64,000 bases of DNA from Lachnospiraceae bacterium (GCA_003507655.1 DNUZ01000024.1:186001-250000); one strand, 5' to 3'; shown: positions 1 through 9,530, counted from the first letter of the stretch. Numbers and translations are program-made. Notes: a model not told the origin generated them from the sequence alone.

Positions 1-2
1 GA

Positions 3-113
3 AAACCATTGAAATTTTCTTATGTACCGGATTGTGAGAGCTTATCTGTTGATACAGAGAAAGATTTAGAAATGGTTAGAAAAATGTTGGAGGAACAGTA
101 TGGGGAAATTTGA
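3..113 (+). CDS. C-terminal tail of a CMP-sugar synthetase (acylneuraminate cytidylyltransferase family), partial
   Basis: Only the last 36 codons are inside the window; the reading frame is open from the left edge to TGA at 111-113. The tail contains S-V-D-T-E-K-D-L-E-M-V, which resembles the IDIDT/EEDL motif near the C-terminus of acylneuraminate and KDO cytidylyltransferases, enzymes that activate nonulosonic or KDO-like sugars with CMP. The stop overlaps the start of the aldolase gene by 14 bp, so the two are translated from one message. The KdsC-like phosphatase two genes on fits this role, because phosphatase and CMP-transferase are the last two steps of such pathways. The identification rests on a short tail plus context and is therefore tentative. 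Confidence 0.5.
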   Translation, partial: KPLKFSYVPDCESLSVDTEKDLEMVRKMLEEQYGEI

Positions 114-1662
114 TTTACAACTATTGGATTGTACATTAAGAGATGGTGGTTATGTAAATGATTGGAAGTGGGGATTCCAGTGTGCACGCGAAATTATTAA
201 TTCTCTTGCAAGAGCAGGGGTAGAGGTAGTAGAAGTTGGTTTTCTGAGAAATGTAGAAGAATACAATCAGGATATTAGTGTTTGCAATCATATTGAAGAA
301 TTGAATCGCCTTTTACCGGAAAAACAGTATGAAAACACCATGTTTTCAGCAATGGCAATGCGAAGTAATTATGATATTGAAAAACTAAGTCCATATTGTG
401 GACATGGGATTGAGATGATACGAATTACGGCACATGATTATGATATTAAGGAAGGATTGGAATTCGCCTTAAGAGTTAAGGAAAAAGGATATAAGGTAAG
501 TATTAATCCGATTAATATTATGGGATATTCGGATGAGGATATTCTTTGGATTTTGAAACAGGTAAATGAAATACATCCATATCAATTCTCAATTGTAGAT
601 ACTTTTGGAAGTATGAAACGAAGAGATTTGGACAGGATAGTTGGAATTGTAGATAATAATCTGGATACAGATATCCGTCTGGCGTTACATTTGCATGAAA
701 ATATGTCATTAAGCTGCTGTCTGGCACAAAATTTTGTGGATTACCATTTGAGAAGACCTGTAGCAGTAGATGGAAGCCTTATGGGAATGGGAAGAATTCC
801 AGGCAACCTGCCAATAGAATTAATTGCAGATTATTTGAATGACTATGCGGATAAGAATTATGATATAGATTATATGATGGATGCAATTCAAGACTATATT
901 GCACCGATTAAAGGAGAAGTACATTGGGGATATACGCCAGCATATTTCTTGTCTGCTAAATTCAACTTACATAGGAATTATGCAGAACACTATTTAAAAA
1001 AAGGTGATTTAACCAATAGAGATATTAACCATATACTGTCAAGATTTGATGCGAAAAAGGCAACTGTATTTGATGCGGAATATGCAGATGCATTATATGC
1101 AGAATATAATAATAACCGAATTCAGGATACAGAAGATAGGGCAAGATTAAGTGCTGAACTGACGCAGAAGAATATACTGATTGTTGCACCGGGAAGATCA
1201 ATTTTAGAGTATCATGATAAGATTTTAAATTATATAGAACAGGAAAGACCACTTGTAATAGCTGTTAATTTTATTCCACAGGATATACCGGTGGATTATG
1301 CATTCTTTAGTAATAATAAAAGATTTGATAAAATAGAAGTTATTACTTGTAAAATAATTGCAACATCAAATATAGCAGGAAAAGACGTAGATTATAGAAT
1401 AGACTATAATAGTGTATCTGGAGCATTTGATCAAGGTTGTAATAGTCTTATTATGCTTTTGAAATTATTAAAAGAATTAGAGGCTGGTGAGATAATGATC
1501 GCAGGAGCCGATGGATATACATTGGGCGGAATTAATTATTGTAGTAAAAATCTTCGGAATTACACAGCACATGATAATAACTTTAATATTGCCGTTTCAG
1601 AAGCAATCGACAATTTAGGTATTGTACCGAAATTTTTAACACCTTCTGCATATGATAATTAG
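100..1662 (+). CDS. DRE-TIM metallolyase (HMGL/4-hydroxy-2-oxovalerate aldolase-like) with extra C-terminal domain
   Basis: 520 residues. The N-terminal part (about 1-290) is an HMGL-like TIM barrel: D-C-T-L-R-D-G-G near residue 10 carries the conserved Arg-Asp pair, and H-L-H-E-N near residue 200 supplies the two metal-binding histidines. Family members cleave or form C-C bonds next to a 2-oxo acid using a divalent metal. The C-terminal 170 residues (from I-L-I-V-A-P-G-R-S) form a second Rossmann-like domain not found in catabolic aldolases; I do not recognise its function. The gene overlaps the preceding cytidylyltransferase tail and is 33 bp from a KdsC-like phosphatase, so a role in making a 2-keto sugar acid for a surface polysaccharide is likely but inferred. 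Codon use is AT-rich compared with the genes after 3000. Confidence 0.7.
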   Translation: MGKFDLQLLDCTLRDGGYVNDWKWGFQCAREIINSLARAGVEVVEVGFLRNVEEYNQDISVCNHIEELNRLLPEKQYENTMFSAMAMRSNYDIEKLSPYCGHGIEMIRITAHDYDIKEGLEFALRVKEKGYKVSINPINIMGYSDEDILWILKQVNEIHPYQFSIVDTFGSMKRRDLDRIVGIVDNNLDTDIRLALHLHENMSLSCCLAQNFVDYHLRRPVAVDGSLMGMGRIPGNLPIELIADYLNDYADKNYDIDYMMDAIQDYIAPIKGEVHWGYTPAYFLSAKFNLHRNYAEHYLKKGDLTNRDINHILSRFDAKKATVFDAEYADALYAEYNNNRIQDTEDRARLSAELTQKNILIVAPGRSILEYHDKILNYIEQERPLVIAVNFIPQDIPVDYAFFSNNKRFDKIEVITCKIIATSNIAGKDVDYRIDYNSVSGAFDQGCNSLIMLLKLLKELEAGEIMIAGADGYTLGGINYCSKNLRNYTAHDNNFNIAVSEAIDNLGIVPKFLTPSAYDN

Positions 1663-1695
1663 TCATGCTATTTTTAATAAAGAGGAAATTGGACG

Positions 1696-2211
1696 ATGGC
1701 AAATAGTGAAAAATTACTCATCATAGATGTCGATGGAACATTAACAGATGGGGGCATTTACTATGATGAAAATGGAAATGAGTTGAAAAAATTTTGCACC
1801 ACAGATGCAGCTGGTTTTTTTGCGGCACATCAGGTTGGATACAAAATAATGATATTGACGGGACGGGAATGTTTTGCTACGCAAAGAAGAATGTCAGAGT
1901 TACATGTGGATTATTTTCAGCAGAACATACGAAATAAAGAAGAATATTTAGTAGAATTTGTAGAAAAAAATGGGATATCAAAAGAAAATATTATTTATAT
2001 AGGGGATGACTTAAATGATTATGCGGCAATGCAGCATGTAGGTTATATTGGATGTCCTGAGAATAGTTGTCGGGAGATCAAAGATATTGCAAATTATGTC
2101 AGTCATCGCAGAGGAGGAGAAGGTGCGGTAAGAGATATTATCGAACACTTTTTAAGACAAGATGGAAGCTGGGAACATGCAGTAAAAAAAGTCTACAACA
2201 TAGGAATATAG
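1696..2211 (+). CDS. KdsC-like HAD phosphatase (sugar-acid phosphate phosphatase)
   Basis: 171 residues, the usual size of KdsC (KDO-8-phosphate phosphatase) and related N-acylneuraminate-9-phosphatases. HAD motif I is D-V-D-G-T-L-T-D-G-G (residues 11-20, nucleophile plus general acid Asp), motif II is L-T-G-R-E (about 54), and motif IV is I-G-D-D-L-N-D (about 102). These enzymes form homotetramers in the cytoplasm and remove the phosphate from a freshly condensed 2-keto sugar acid before CMP activation. AGAGGAAATT precedes the ATG. It lies between the aldolase and the class II aldolase in one transcription unit. The exact substrate cannot be read from sequence. Confidence 0.8.
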   Translation: MANSEKLLIIDVDGTLTDGGIYYDENGNELKKFCTTDAAGFFAAHQVGYKIMILTGRECFATQRRMSELHVDYFQQNIRNKEEYLVEFVEKNGISKENIIYIGDDLNDYAAMQHVGYIGCPENSCREIKDIANYVSHRRGGEGAVRDIIEHFLRQDGSWEHAVKKVYNIGI

Positions 2212-2244
2212 TGCTAAACATATGGAACAAGGAGAGATGTAGGT

Positions 2245-2937
2245 GTGTTAGAGGAATTAAAAGAACAAGTATTCAGGGCGAATATGGAATTGGTAGAAAA
2301 ACAATTAGTCATATATACATGGGGAAATGTTAGTGCAATTGACCGGAGCAGCAGAAAAGTGATCATTAAACCATCAGGGATAGACTATAAAGGGATGCGA
2401 CCAGAAGATATGGTGGTAGTTGATCTATATACAGGTGAAGTGGTAGAAGGAAAATGGAAACCTTCTTCGGATACAGCAACACATTTAGAATTGTATAAGG
2501 CATTTCCTGATATTGGAGGAATTACACATACCCATTCTACCAATGCAGTAGTCTTTGCACAGGCAGGAAGAGATATTCCGGCATTAGGCACTACCCATGC
2601 AGATTACTTTTATGGAGATATTCCATGTACAAGGGAACTGACAGAAGAAGAGGTGCAGACTGCTTATGAAAAGAACACTGGAAAGGTCATTATAGAAAAG
2701 ATTCAGAAAGAAAAATATGATGTTATGGCGATTCCGGGGATTAATGTGAAAAGTCACGGACCGTTTTCATGGGGGAAAAATGCGGGGGAAGCAGTGTATA
2801 ATGCAGTGGTTATGGAAAAAATTTCTGAGATGGCATGGAAAACATTGCTTCTTAATCCGGGTAGTAGTATAAAACAGTATATCTTAGATAAGCACTATTT
2901 TAGAAAACATGGAAAAGATGCTTATTATGGACAATAA
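2245..2937 (+). CDS. Class II aldolase / L-ribulose-5-phosphate 4-epimerase-like protein
   Basis: 230 residues starting at GTG (2245), with AAGGAGAGATG upstream; the next codons read L-E-E-L-K-E. Zinc ligands of the AraD/FucA superfamily are visible: H-T-H-S-T-N-A near residue 95 and S-H-G-P-F-S-W-G near residue 171, together with W-G-N-V-S near residue 28. This is closest to AraD-type epimerases that interconvert ribulose-5-P and xylulose-5-P by a retro-aldol mechanism. It is not next to arabinose genes but ends a surface-sugar operon, so it may act on another phospho-sugar, for example to supply or split the aldehyde partner of the aldolase at 100-1662. It is followed 23 bp later by a strong terminator. 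Confidence 0.75.
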   Translation: MLEELKEQVFRANMELVEKQLVIYTWGNVSAIDRSSRKVIIKPSGIDYKGMRPEDMVVVDLYTGEVVEGKWKPSSDTATHLELYKAFPDIGGITHTHSTNAVVFAQAGRDIPALGTTHADYFYGDIPCTRELTEEEVQTAYEKNTGKVIIEKIQKEKYDVMAIPGINVKSHGPFSWGKNAGEAVYNAVVMEKISEMAWKTLLLNPGSSIKQYILDKHYFRKHGKDAYYGQ

Positions 2938-2958
2938 TGAAATAAAAGAATGACGTAG

Positions 2959-3000
2959 AAAGGGTGTTGTCGTACTAAATAAAGCGACAGCACCCTTTTC
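2959..3000 (+). terminator. Rho-independent terminator of the sugar-acid operon
   Basis: Arms 2960-2972 (AAGGGTGTTGTCG) and 2985-2997 (CGACAGCACCCTT) pair over 13 bp with one G-U pair and are followed by TTTTC. It separates the 1-2937 cluster from the secreted-protein genes. Confidence 0.9.
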
Positions 3001-3120
3001 TATATTCTTCATCCGACATTATTTCTTGAAAAAGAAAATCGTCGATCAGACTCAGATCCTCTACAGTGCAATATGCCCAATTTCTCTCAACGGTAATTTC
3101 TTACAAATTTCTTAATAATA

Positions 3121-3149
3121 TTTACTTTTTATGTAAAAAAAAGTAAAAT
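3121..3149 (+). promoter_or_regulatory. Candidate promoter for the wall hydrolase gene
   Basis: TTTACT (3121-3126) and TAAAAT (3144-3149) are spaced by 17 bp in a very AT-rich stretch, 42 bp before the start codon. Nearby AT-rich alternatives exist, so the call is weak. Confidence 0.4.
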
Positions 3150-3191
3150 ATAGCATAAGAGATTTTAAAGCTTATAAAGGAGAAGTGGAAA

Positions 3192-6100
3192 ATGCGAATG
3201 AAGAGATTTTTAGCAGGATTTCTGTGTCTTTGCATGGTTGGAACCATGGACATGCCTTATGTGCAGGCAGCAGCCGTGGCAGCCAAATCAGAGCCTGTTG
3301 CACAGGAAAGCGCAAAACAGGATGCTGAGGATGCAAAGCCGAGTGAAGATGTGGAAAACCAGGACAATGACCAGCGATCAGAAGTTGCAAAGCAAAAAGA
3401 GGTTGTCACAGACACCCAGGCAGCAGAACAGGCAGAGAGTGCAGGAAGCATAGAGAACAAGACAGAGCAGACCGCACTGTTGAATTATGCACTCATCGAT
3501 CAGCCGACAGTTGAGATGCCGGGAACACAGAACGTACTTTTAAGTATCGGAGATGAGAACACGGTCATTGAAAGTGCAGTGTTAGACTATGTAAACGAGA
3601 CAACCGGAAAGAGATATCAGGCACAGGCATCTACGATCAGTCAGGATGCTATGCTGTTTACGATGGAGTTCCCGGAAGGTTCCGAGGCAGGATCTTATCG
3701 TCTGGTAGGAGTAACCTATCAGATCAACGGAACAGAGCAGACTTTACTGTTTCAGGATGCCGGAATGGATATGCGTTTTGGTGTTAATACAACAGTAGAA
3801 AACAATCCGGACAGCGTAGTAGTCGAAGAGCCATCAGCCGCTGTGGATGTAGTGACCATGGATGAGAATGGAAATACAGAGTCAGCAGAGAGCATCGGAG
3901 ATGCAATTCAGAATGCACAGTTAGAGACACCTGTAACCAACAGAAGTGATGAGGTTGCAGCAATGGGTGCAGGAAAAAATATTGTAGTAGTATTAGATCC
4001 AGGACATGATGATACACATGCCGGAGCAAGAAGAAACGGTTTAGAAGAAGAAGACTTAACATTAAAAATTGCTCAGTACTGTAAAGCAGAGCTCAGTCAG
4101 TATCAGGGAGTAACCGTATACATGACGCGTGAGAGCGGTGCCTGTGCAAATGGTGGTGGAGCCGTTACTTCTACAGAATGTAATGCAAAAAGAGTAGAGT
4201 ATGCACAGAGTGTTGGAGCAAATGTCTATGTCAGCATGCATATCAATGCAGGTGGCGGAAATGGTGCGGAAATTTTCTACCCGAACCAGAATTACCGTTC
4301 CGACCTTGGAACAACAGGACATGACCTTGCACAACAGATTTTAAATAAGATTTTAGAGCTTGGAATCGGAGAGCATGGTCAGGGATTAAAGATCCGTAAT
4401 TCCGAAGACAATACACTTTATCCGGATGGAAGCCTTGCAGATTATTTAGGTGTCATCAGAAGAAGCAAATTAGCTGGAATACCGGCAATTTTAATTGAGC
4501 ATGCATACATAGATACTTCAGATGCAAACTATCTGAACAGTGATGAGAAATTACGGAGATTCGGTGTTGCAGATGCAACCGGAATCGCGAACTATTATGG
4601 ACTTAGCAAAAATACGACAACACCGGTTATCACAAGCATACGTCCAAAAGGAGCAAACGTGCTTCAGATTAACTGGCGTGCCAATGATTCACAGGGTTAT
4701 GAAGTATACCGAAGCACACGTCAGGATGGCGGGTACAAGAAAGTGGCAACCGTAACCGGTAAGACATATTCAGACCCGAACCGTATTGAAGGAAAGACCT
4801 ATTATTATAAAGTCCGTTCTATTTTAGCGGCAAATCAGTATAGTAACTACAGTGACGTGAAAACCGGAGTGCCGTTAGGAAACGTCAAAGCATTATATGT
4901 AAAATCCAGAACTTCCGGTGGCGTTACGGTAAAATGGGAAAAAGCAGCTGGTGCAACAAAGTATACTGTAACGAGAAAACAGTCCGGAGCAGCAAGCTAT
5001 CAGCAGATCGGAACAACCGGAGATAAAGACTACTTTGTAGATACCACTGCAAAAGCAGGAGTAAAATATTCCTATAAGGTTAAACCGGTCAATACCTTAG
5101 GATATGGTGGATACGGTAATGCAGTATCCGGCACATCCATGAAACAGCCGGCCATCAGTTCCGTGAAGTCCGTAAAGAAAGGACAGATTAAAGTATCATG
5201 GAAGTCCGTGGCAGGTGCAGGTTATTATCAGGTATACCGCAGCACAAGCAAAAATGGTACTTATAAAAAGATAAAAGAGACAACATCCTTATCCTATACA
5301 GATAAAAACCGCATGGAAGGAAAGAAATATTATTATAAAGTCCGTGCGGTGAAAAAAGTAGCAGATAAAGTTTACAGTTACAGTACTTACAGTAGTCAGA
5401 AGAGTGCAAGGAATTTAAAGACACCGGTCATCAGTTCCATAACATCATACAGCAGTAATCAGTTAAAGGTGAAATGGGGCAATGTAAGTGGTGCAAGTTA
5501 CTATCAGTTATATCGCAGTACCTCAAAAAATGGAACATATAAGTATGTTGCTACCGTAAAGGGAAAAGAATATACTGACAGTTCTCTTAAGACAGGAAAA
5601 AGCTATTATTATAAGGTGCGTGCAGTGAATAAGACAGGACGTGTAAAAGGATACAGCTCCTACTCAAAGGTAGTATCCGGCAGTACACTTCAGACTGCAT
5701 CCATTAATAAGGTGTATTCTTACACCAGTACACAGATAAAATTACAGATAAAAACCGTAAAAGGTGCATCCGGTTATCAGATATACCGTAGCACATCTAA
5801 AAATGGTAACTATCAGAAAGTGGCAGAGACATCCTCTGCCACTTATCTGGATAAGAAGCGTTCTGCCGGAAAGACTTACTATTATAAGGTTCGGGCAATA
5901 AAAAAACAGAAGAGCGGAACAGGATATGGTTCCTTTTCAGGAATTAAGTCCTGTCGTGCATTAAAGAAATCAGGCATTACTTCTGTTCGTTCTGCTTCCA
6001 GTACCAAGTTAGAGATTCAGTGGAATGCAGTGAACGGAGCAAATCGATACGAACTTTACCGGAGTACGAAAAAGAACGGTTCCTATAAAAAAATCAAAAG

Positions 6101-7037
6101 TACATCGGCAACCAGCTATACAGATACCAATCGTACCGAGGGAAAGACCTACTATTACAAAGTGCGTGCATATAATCTTTCCGGTACCGTCAGTGGCAAG
6201 AGTTCTCTGAGCAGTGTCAAGACAGGAAAAACCTTAAAAAAAGTGCAGGGTGCCATGGCAGTCATAGAAGGCGATAAAGCACTCGTAAGATGGTGTGGTG
6301 TCAGCGGAGCAACACAGTATCAGATTAAAAGAAGTACCGCAAAAAACAGTGGTTATCAGGTTGTGGCAACCGTAAGCGGAACACAATACAGGGATAGTAA
6401 GGTATCTTCCGTAGGAACAACCTATTACTATCAGATCCGTGCGATCAAGACATCGGGAAATGGTAAAAACTATGGTTCCTATTCCGACGTAGCAACTTTG
6501 AGTATGGGTTATAAGATCATGGGAGCCTCTACCGTAAATGCAGCACAGATGGCAGCATATTACCGCAGCTCAGGAAAAACATTCCCGGCAGACATCTATG
6601 CTTCTAAAGGGGCAGCCAATATTGATGAATTTTGTAAGATCGTCGTGGAAGAAGCAACCGCCGAAGGCGTGCGTGCCGAAGTACTGTTTGCACAGATCTG
6701 CTTAGAAACAGGATTTTTACAGTTTGGCGGCGATGTGCAGGCAACACAGTGTAACTTTGGAGGACTTGGAGCAACCGGTGGCGGAGTTGCAGGAAATGTA
6801 TTTCCGGATGTAAGAACAGGAATCCGTGCGCAGGTACAGCACCTGAAGGCCTATGCAAGCACAGAACCGTTAAAACAGACTTGTGTGGATGAGCGTTTTA
6901 AATATGTAGCAAGAGGCTGTGCACCGTATGTAGAGTGGTTGGGAATTCCGGATAATCCAACAGGAAAAGGCTGGGCAGCAGCTCAGGGTTACGGATACAA
7001 CCTGCTTAGAATAATAGGACTCATGAAAAAATATTAA
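3192..7037 (+). CDS. Secreted dual peptidoglycan hydrolase: Amidase_3 + seven Fn3 repeats + glucosaminidase-like domain
   Basis: 1281 residues. A signal peptide ends after about residue 26 (Y-V-Q-A-A-A); an acidic, low-complexity linker and a beta-rich domain follow. An N-acetylmuramoyl-L-alanine amidase (Amidase_3) spans about 263-465: V-L-D-P-G-H-D-D (zinc His), the E of E-E-E-D-L-T, S-M-H-I-N-A-G (zinc His) and L-I-E-H-A-Y-I (catalytic Glu). Seven Fn3-like repeats of about 90 residues follow (DNA about 4620-6510), each with Y-R-S-T-x-K-N-G and Y-Y-Y-K-V-R-A; the fifth lacks the core Trp. The last 170 residues look like an endo-beta-N-acetylglucosaminidase fold, with F-A-Q-I-C-L-E-T-G-F around its catalytic Glu. 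It probably cuts both the peptide link and the glycan strand, in cell separation or wall turnover. AAAGGAGAAGTGG precedes the ATG. Confidence 0.85.
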   Translation: MRMKRFLAGFLCLCMVGTMDMPYVQAAAVAAKSEPVAQESAKQDAEDAKPSEDVENQDNDQRSEVAKQKEVVTDTQAAEQAESAGSIENKTEQTALLNYALIDQPTVEMPGTQNVLLSIGDENTVIESAVLDYVNETTGKRYQAQASTISQDAMLFTMEFPEGSEAGSYRLVGVTYQINGTEQTLLFQDAGMDMRFGVNTTVENNPDSVVVEEPSAAVDVVTMDENGNTESAESIGDAIQNAQLETPVTNRSDEVAAMGAGKNIVVVLDPGHDDTHAGARRNGLEEEDLTLKIAQYCKAELSQYQGVTVYMTRESGACANGGGAVTSTECNAKRVEYAQSVGANVYVSMHINAGGGNGAEIFYPNQNYRSDLGTTGHDLAQQILNKILELGIGEHGQGLKIRNSEDNTLYPDGSLADYLGVIRRSKLAGIPAILIEHAYIDTSDANYLNSDEKLRRFGVADATGIANYYGLSKNTTTPVITSIRPKGANVLQINWRANDSQGYEVYRSTRQDGGYKKVATVTGKTYSDPNRIEGKTYYYKVRSILAANQYSNYSDVKTGVPLGNVKALYVKSRTSGGVTVKWEKAAGATKYTVTRKQSGAASYQQIGTTGDKDYFVDTTAKAGVKYSYKVKPVNTLGYGGYGNAVSGTSMKQPAISSVKSVKKGQIKVSWKSVAGAGYYQVYRSTSKNGTYKKIKETTSLSYTDKNRMEGKKYYYKVRAVKKVADKVYSYSTYSSQKSARNLKTPVISSITSYSSNQLKVKWGNVSGASYYQLYRSTSKNGTYKYVATVKGKEYTDSSLKTGKSYYYKVRAVNKTGRVKGYSSYSKVVSGSTLQTASINKVYSYTSTQIKLQIKTVKGASGYQIYRSTSKNGNYQKVAETSSATYLDKKRSAGKTYYYKVRAIKKQKSGTGYGSFSGIKSCRALKKSGITSVRSASSTKLEIQWNAVNGANRYELYRSTKKNGSYKKIKSTSATSYTDTNRTEGKTYYYKVRAYNLSGTVSGKSSLSSVKTGKTLKKVQGAMAVIEGDKALVRWCGVSGATQYQIKRSTAKNSGYQVVATVSGTQYRDSKVSSVGTTYYYQIRAIKTSGNGKNYGSYSDVATLSMGYKIMGASTVNAAQMAAYYRSSGKTFPADIYASKGAANIDEFCKIVVEEATAEGVRAEVLFAQICLETGFLQFGGDVQATQCNFGGLGATGGGVAGNVFPDVRTGIRAQVQHLKAYASTEPLKQTCVDERFKYVARGCAPYVEWLGIPDNPTGKGWAAAQGYGYNLLRIIGLMKKY

Positions 7038-7055
7038 ACAGACAAGGGGCCGTAT

Positions 7056-9431
7056 ATGATAAAAAGGATTTCAGCAGTATTTTTAATAACAGCCATGATC
7101 ATTGGATTGTGTCCCCAGACTGTTTATGCTGAGAACGAAACAGGACAGGCAGAGAACAGTCAACAGACAGCAGAACAGGGAGAGGGGTATCATTTTGTGG
7201 ACTTGGAGCTGCCAAAGACAGCCGGAACACAGTCAAAAGCAGGAGTACGGGCATATGGTGCCGGCATTCCTGAAAAGTATGATGCCAGAAGCCTGATCGG
7301 AACTGTCAGAAAACAGGGGAGTTATCAGACCTGCTGGTCCTTTGCGGCTTTAGCATCGGCAGAAGCATCCTTAATTACAAAAGGCTATGCTACCAATGCA
7401 TTAGATTTATCAGAATATCAGCTTGCATACTTTTTCTATCACCATGTGACAGACCCGCTTGGAAATACAGAAGGTGATGCAACAACGCCATTGACAAAAG
7501 ATTTTGCAAATCAGGGCGGTAATTCCATGTTTACCACTTGGGCACTTGCCGGCTGGCAGGGAGCAGCTTTAGAAAGTGCGCTGCCATATGATACGTTAAG
7601 TACAACGGCACAGTTACCGGATTCACTGGCATATGGACAGGATTGGGCACATATGCAGAATGCATACTGGATCAGTTCGAGTGATATGGAATCCATCAAA
7701 CAGATGGTCATGCAATATGGGGCAGTAAATATCGGATATCAGGAAAGTGGCGGCTATCGAAACGCAACCTATAATTCATATTATAATCCAAGTGGAACAG
7801 GCGGCGGTCATGCAGTCACCATTGTCGGCTGGGATGATGCCTTTTCAAAAGAACATTTCAATCAGACCCCCAAAGAGGACGGTGCATGGCTGATCCGCAA
7901 CAGTTGGGGAACTGATTCGGGAGAAAACGGATATTTCTGGATGTCCTATGAAGATGCATCCATATCTTCTCAGGCATTTGTATTTGATTTTGAAAGAGCG
8001 GATAATTACAGTTATAATTATCAGTATGATGGTGGAAACGGAATCTCAAGGATCAAGATCAATAACAATGGCATGGCGGGTGACATATTCAAAGTTTATG
8101 GAAGCTCACCACAGATACTTTCGGCAGTATCGTTAGGAATATATGATACCAATGTAAAATACAAATTATCCATATATAAAGACCCGGATGCAGGCAATCC
8201 GACCAGCGGCACACTTGCAGCAACTCAGAGCGGAACAATGCCGGGATATGCAGGATATTATACGATTCCATTAGAAAAACAGATTATTTTATATCCGGGA
8301 CATACTTTTTCCGTGGTATATCAGTTAGAAAATCCGTCGGGAAATGAAGTGACGATTTTTGTAGACACTTCTTATACAAATGGCGGCTGGATTTCCTTTA
8401 AGAGCAGTACGGCAGCAGGACAGAGCCTGCTCAAAATGAGCAGCACATCCGGCTGGTATGACCTGCATACAAACACAACTCCGATGTGTGCAAGGATCAA
8501 GGCATTTACAAAGACCACTGCCTGCCTGCATACGGATCAGGAAACTTCCGTTACAAAGGCAGATGCATCGAAGGGCACGGATGGAAGCATCACCACCAAA
8601 TGTAAGGATTGTAATATCACTTTGAGTAAGAGCAACATTTCAGCACCGAATAAGATCGTATTAGGAAATGACTCCTATACCTATGATGGAAAAACGAAAG
8701 AACCATCGGTAAAGGTATATGATAAAACCGGAAAAGTGATTTCGGCGGCAAATTATACGATAAGCCGGAGTTCCGGCAGAAAAGAGCCGGGAACCTATAC
8801 CGTAAAAGTGACATTTAAAGGAAATTACAGTGGCACTTTGAGTTCCTCTTTTAAGATTCAATTAGGTAAGGTAAAGGGGTTAAAAAACGGTACATTAAAA
8901 ACAGATTCCGTTCAGATCAAGTGGAACAAACTGACCGGAGCAACGAATTATCAGATATACCGATATGATTCCGCAAAGAAAAAATATGTCAAACTTAAGA
9001 CAGTATCATCCGGTAAGAGTTCTTATACCGATAAAAAACGTGAGGCGGCAAGGGCATATAAGTATAAAATCCGTGCATACCGGAGTACAGGAGGTAAGAC
9101 CTCATACAGCAGCTATTCGGATGTCCTTTATACGGCAGCAAAGCCGAAAAAAGTCAGCGCTCTGACTGCAAAAAAGAAAACAAAAAACAGTGTAAAGCTG
9201 GCATGGAAAAAGACAACGCGGGCAGACGGATATCAGATATATCGTTATAATTCCACAAAAAAGAAGTGGAAAAAGGTAACGACCATCAAAAAAGGTACTA
9301 CGGTAACTTATACGAATAAGAAACTGAAATCTAAGAAAACTTATCAATATAAGGTGCGTGCATACAGGCAGAATGGTAATACAACAGTATATGGTTCTTA
9401 TTCAAAAATTTTAAAGGTCAGGACAAAATAA
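7056..9431 (+). CDS. Secreted papain-like (C1A) cysteine peptidase with Fn3 repeats
   Basis: 791 residues. Signal peptide 1-25 (ends T-V-Y-A). The C1 peptidase core runs from about 72 to 310: Q-T-C-W-S-F-A (nucleophile Cys93), G-G-H-A-V-T-I-V-G-W-D-D (His about 252) and L-I-R-N-S-W-G (Asn about 282). A jelly-roll-like segment follows (about 320-480), as in clostridial C1 proteins with a lectin-like domain. Next come a small Cys-rich segment (C-L-H-T-D, C-K-D-C), an Ig-like segment (about 535-600) and two Fn3 repeats close to those of the upstream hydrolase. The gene starts 19 bp after the hydrolase, so the two are probably co-transcribed and work together outside the cell. Its substrate is unknown. 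Confidence 0.85.
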   Translation: MIKRISAVFLITAMIIGLCPQTVYAENETGQAENSQQTAEQGEGYHFVDLELPKTAGTQSKAGVRAYGAGIPEKYDARSLIGTVRKQGSYQTCWSFAALASAEASLITKGYATNALDLSEYQLAYFFYHHVTDPLGNTEGDATTPLTKDFANQGGNSMFTTWALAGWQGAALESALPYDTLSTTAQLPDSLAYGQDWAHMQNAYWISSSDMESIKQMVMQYGAVNIGYQESGGYRNATYNSYYNPSGTGGGHAVTIVGWDDAFSKEHFNQTPKEDGAWLIRNSWGTDSGENGYFWMSYEDASISSQAFVFDFERADNYSYNYQYDGGNGISRIKINNNGMAGDIFKVYGSSPQILSAVSLGIYDTNVKYKLSIYKDPDAGNPTSGTLAATQSGTMPGYAGYYTIPLEKQIILYPGHTFSVVYQLENPSGNEVTIFVDTSYTNGGWISFKSSTAAGQSLLKMSSTSGWYDLHTNTTPMCARIKAFTKTTACLHTDQETSVTKADASKGTDGSITTKCKDCNITLSKSNISAPNKIVLGNDSYTYDGKTKEPSVKVYDKTGKVISAANYTISRSSGRKEPGTYTVKVTFKGNYSGTLSSSFKIQLGKVKGLKNGTLKTDSVQIKWNKLTGATNYQIYRYDSAKKKYVKLKTVSSGKSSYTDKKREAARAYKYKIRAYRSTGGKTSYSSYSDVLYTAAKPKKVSALTAKKKTKNSVKLAWKKTTRADGYQIYRYNSTKKKWKKVTTIKKGTTVTYTNKKLKSKKTYQYKVRAYRQNGNTTVYGSYSKILKVRTK

Positions 9432-9438
9432 GGAACTG

Positions 9439-9468
9439 TTAGACATTACCAATATTTTGTGTTACAAT
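9439..9468 (+). promoter_or_regulatory. Candidate promoter for the nucleotide-sugar cluster
   Basis: TTAGAC (9439-9444), an 18-bp spacer, and TACAAT (9463-9468), 63 bp before the ugd start codon. No terminator is visible between 9431 and this site. Confidence 0.4.
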
Positions 9469-9530
9469 TAATTAGTTATTATGAACACACTAGGTAAAAT
9501 AGATAAAAATAGTAATGTGAGGAAAAGAAT

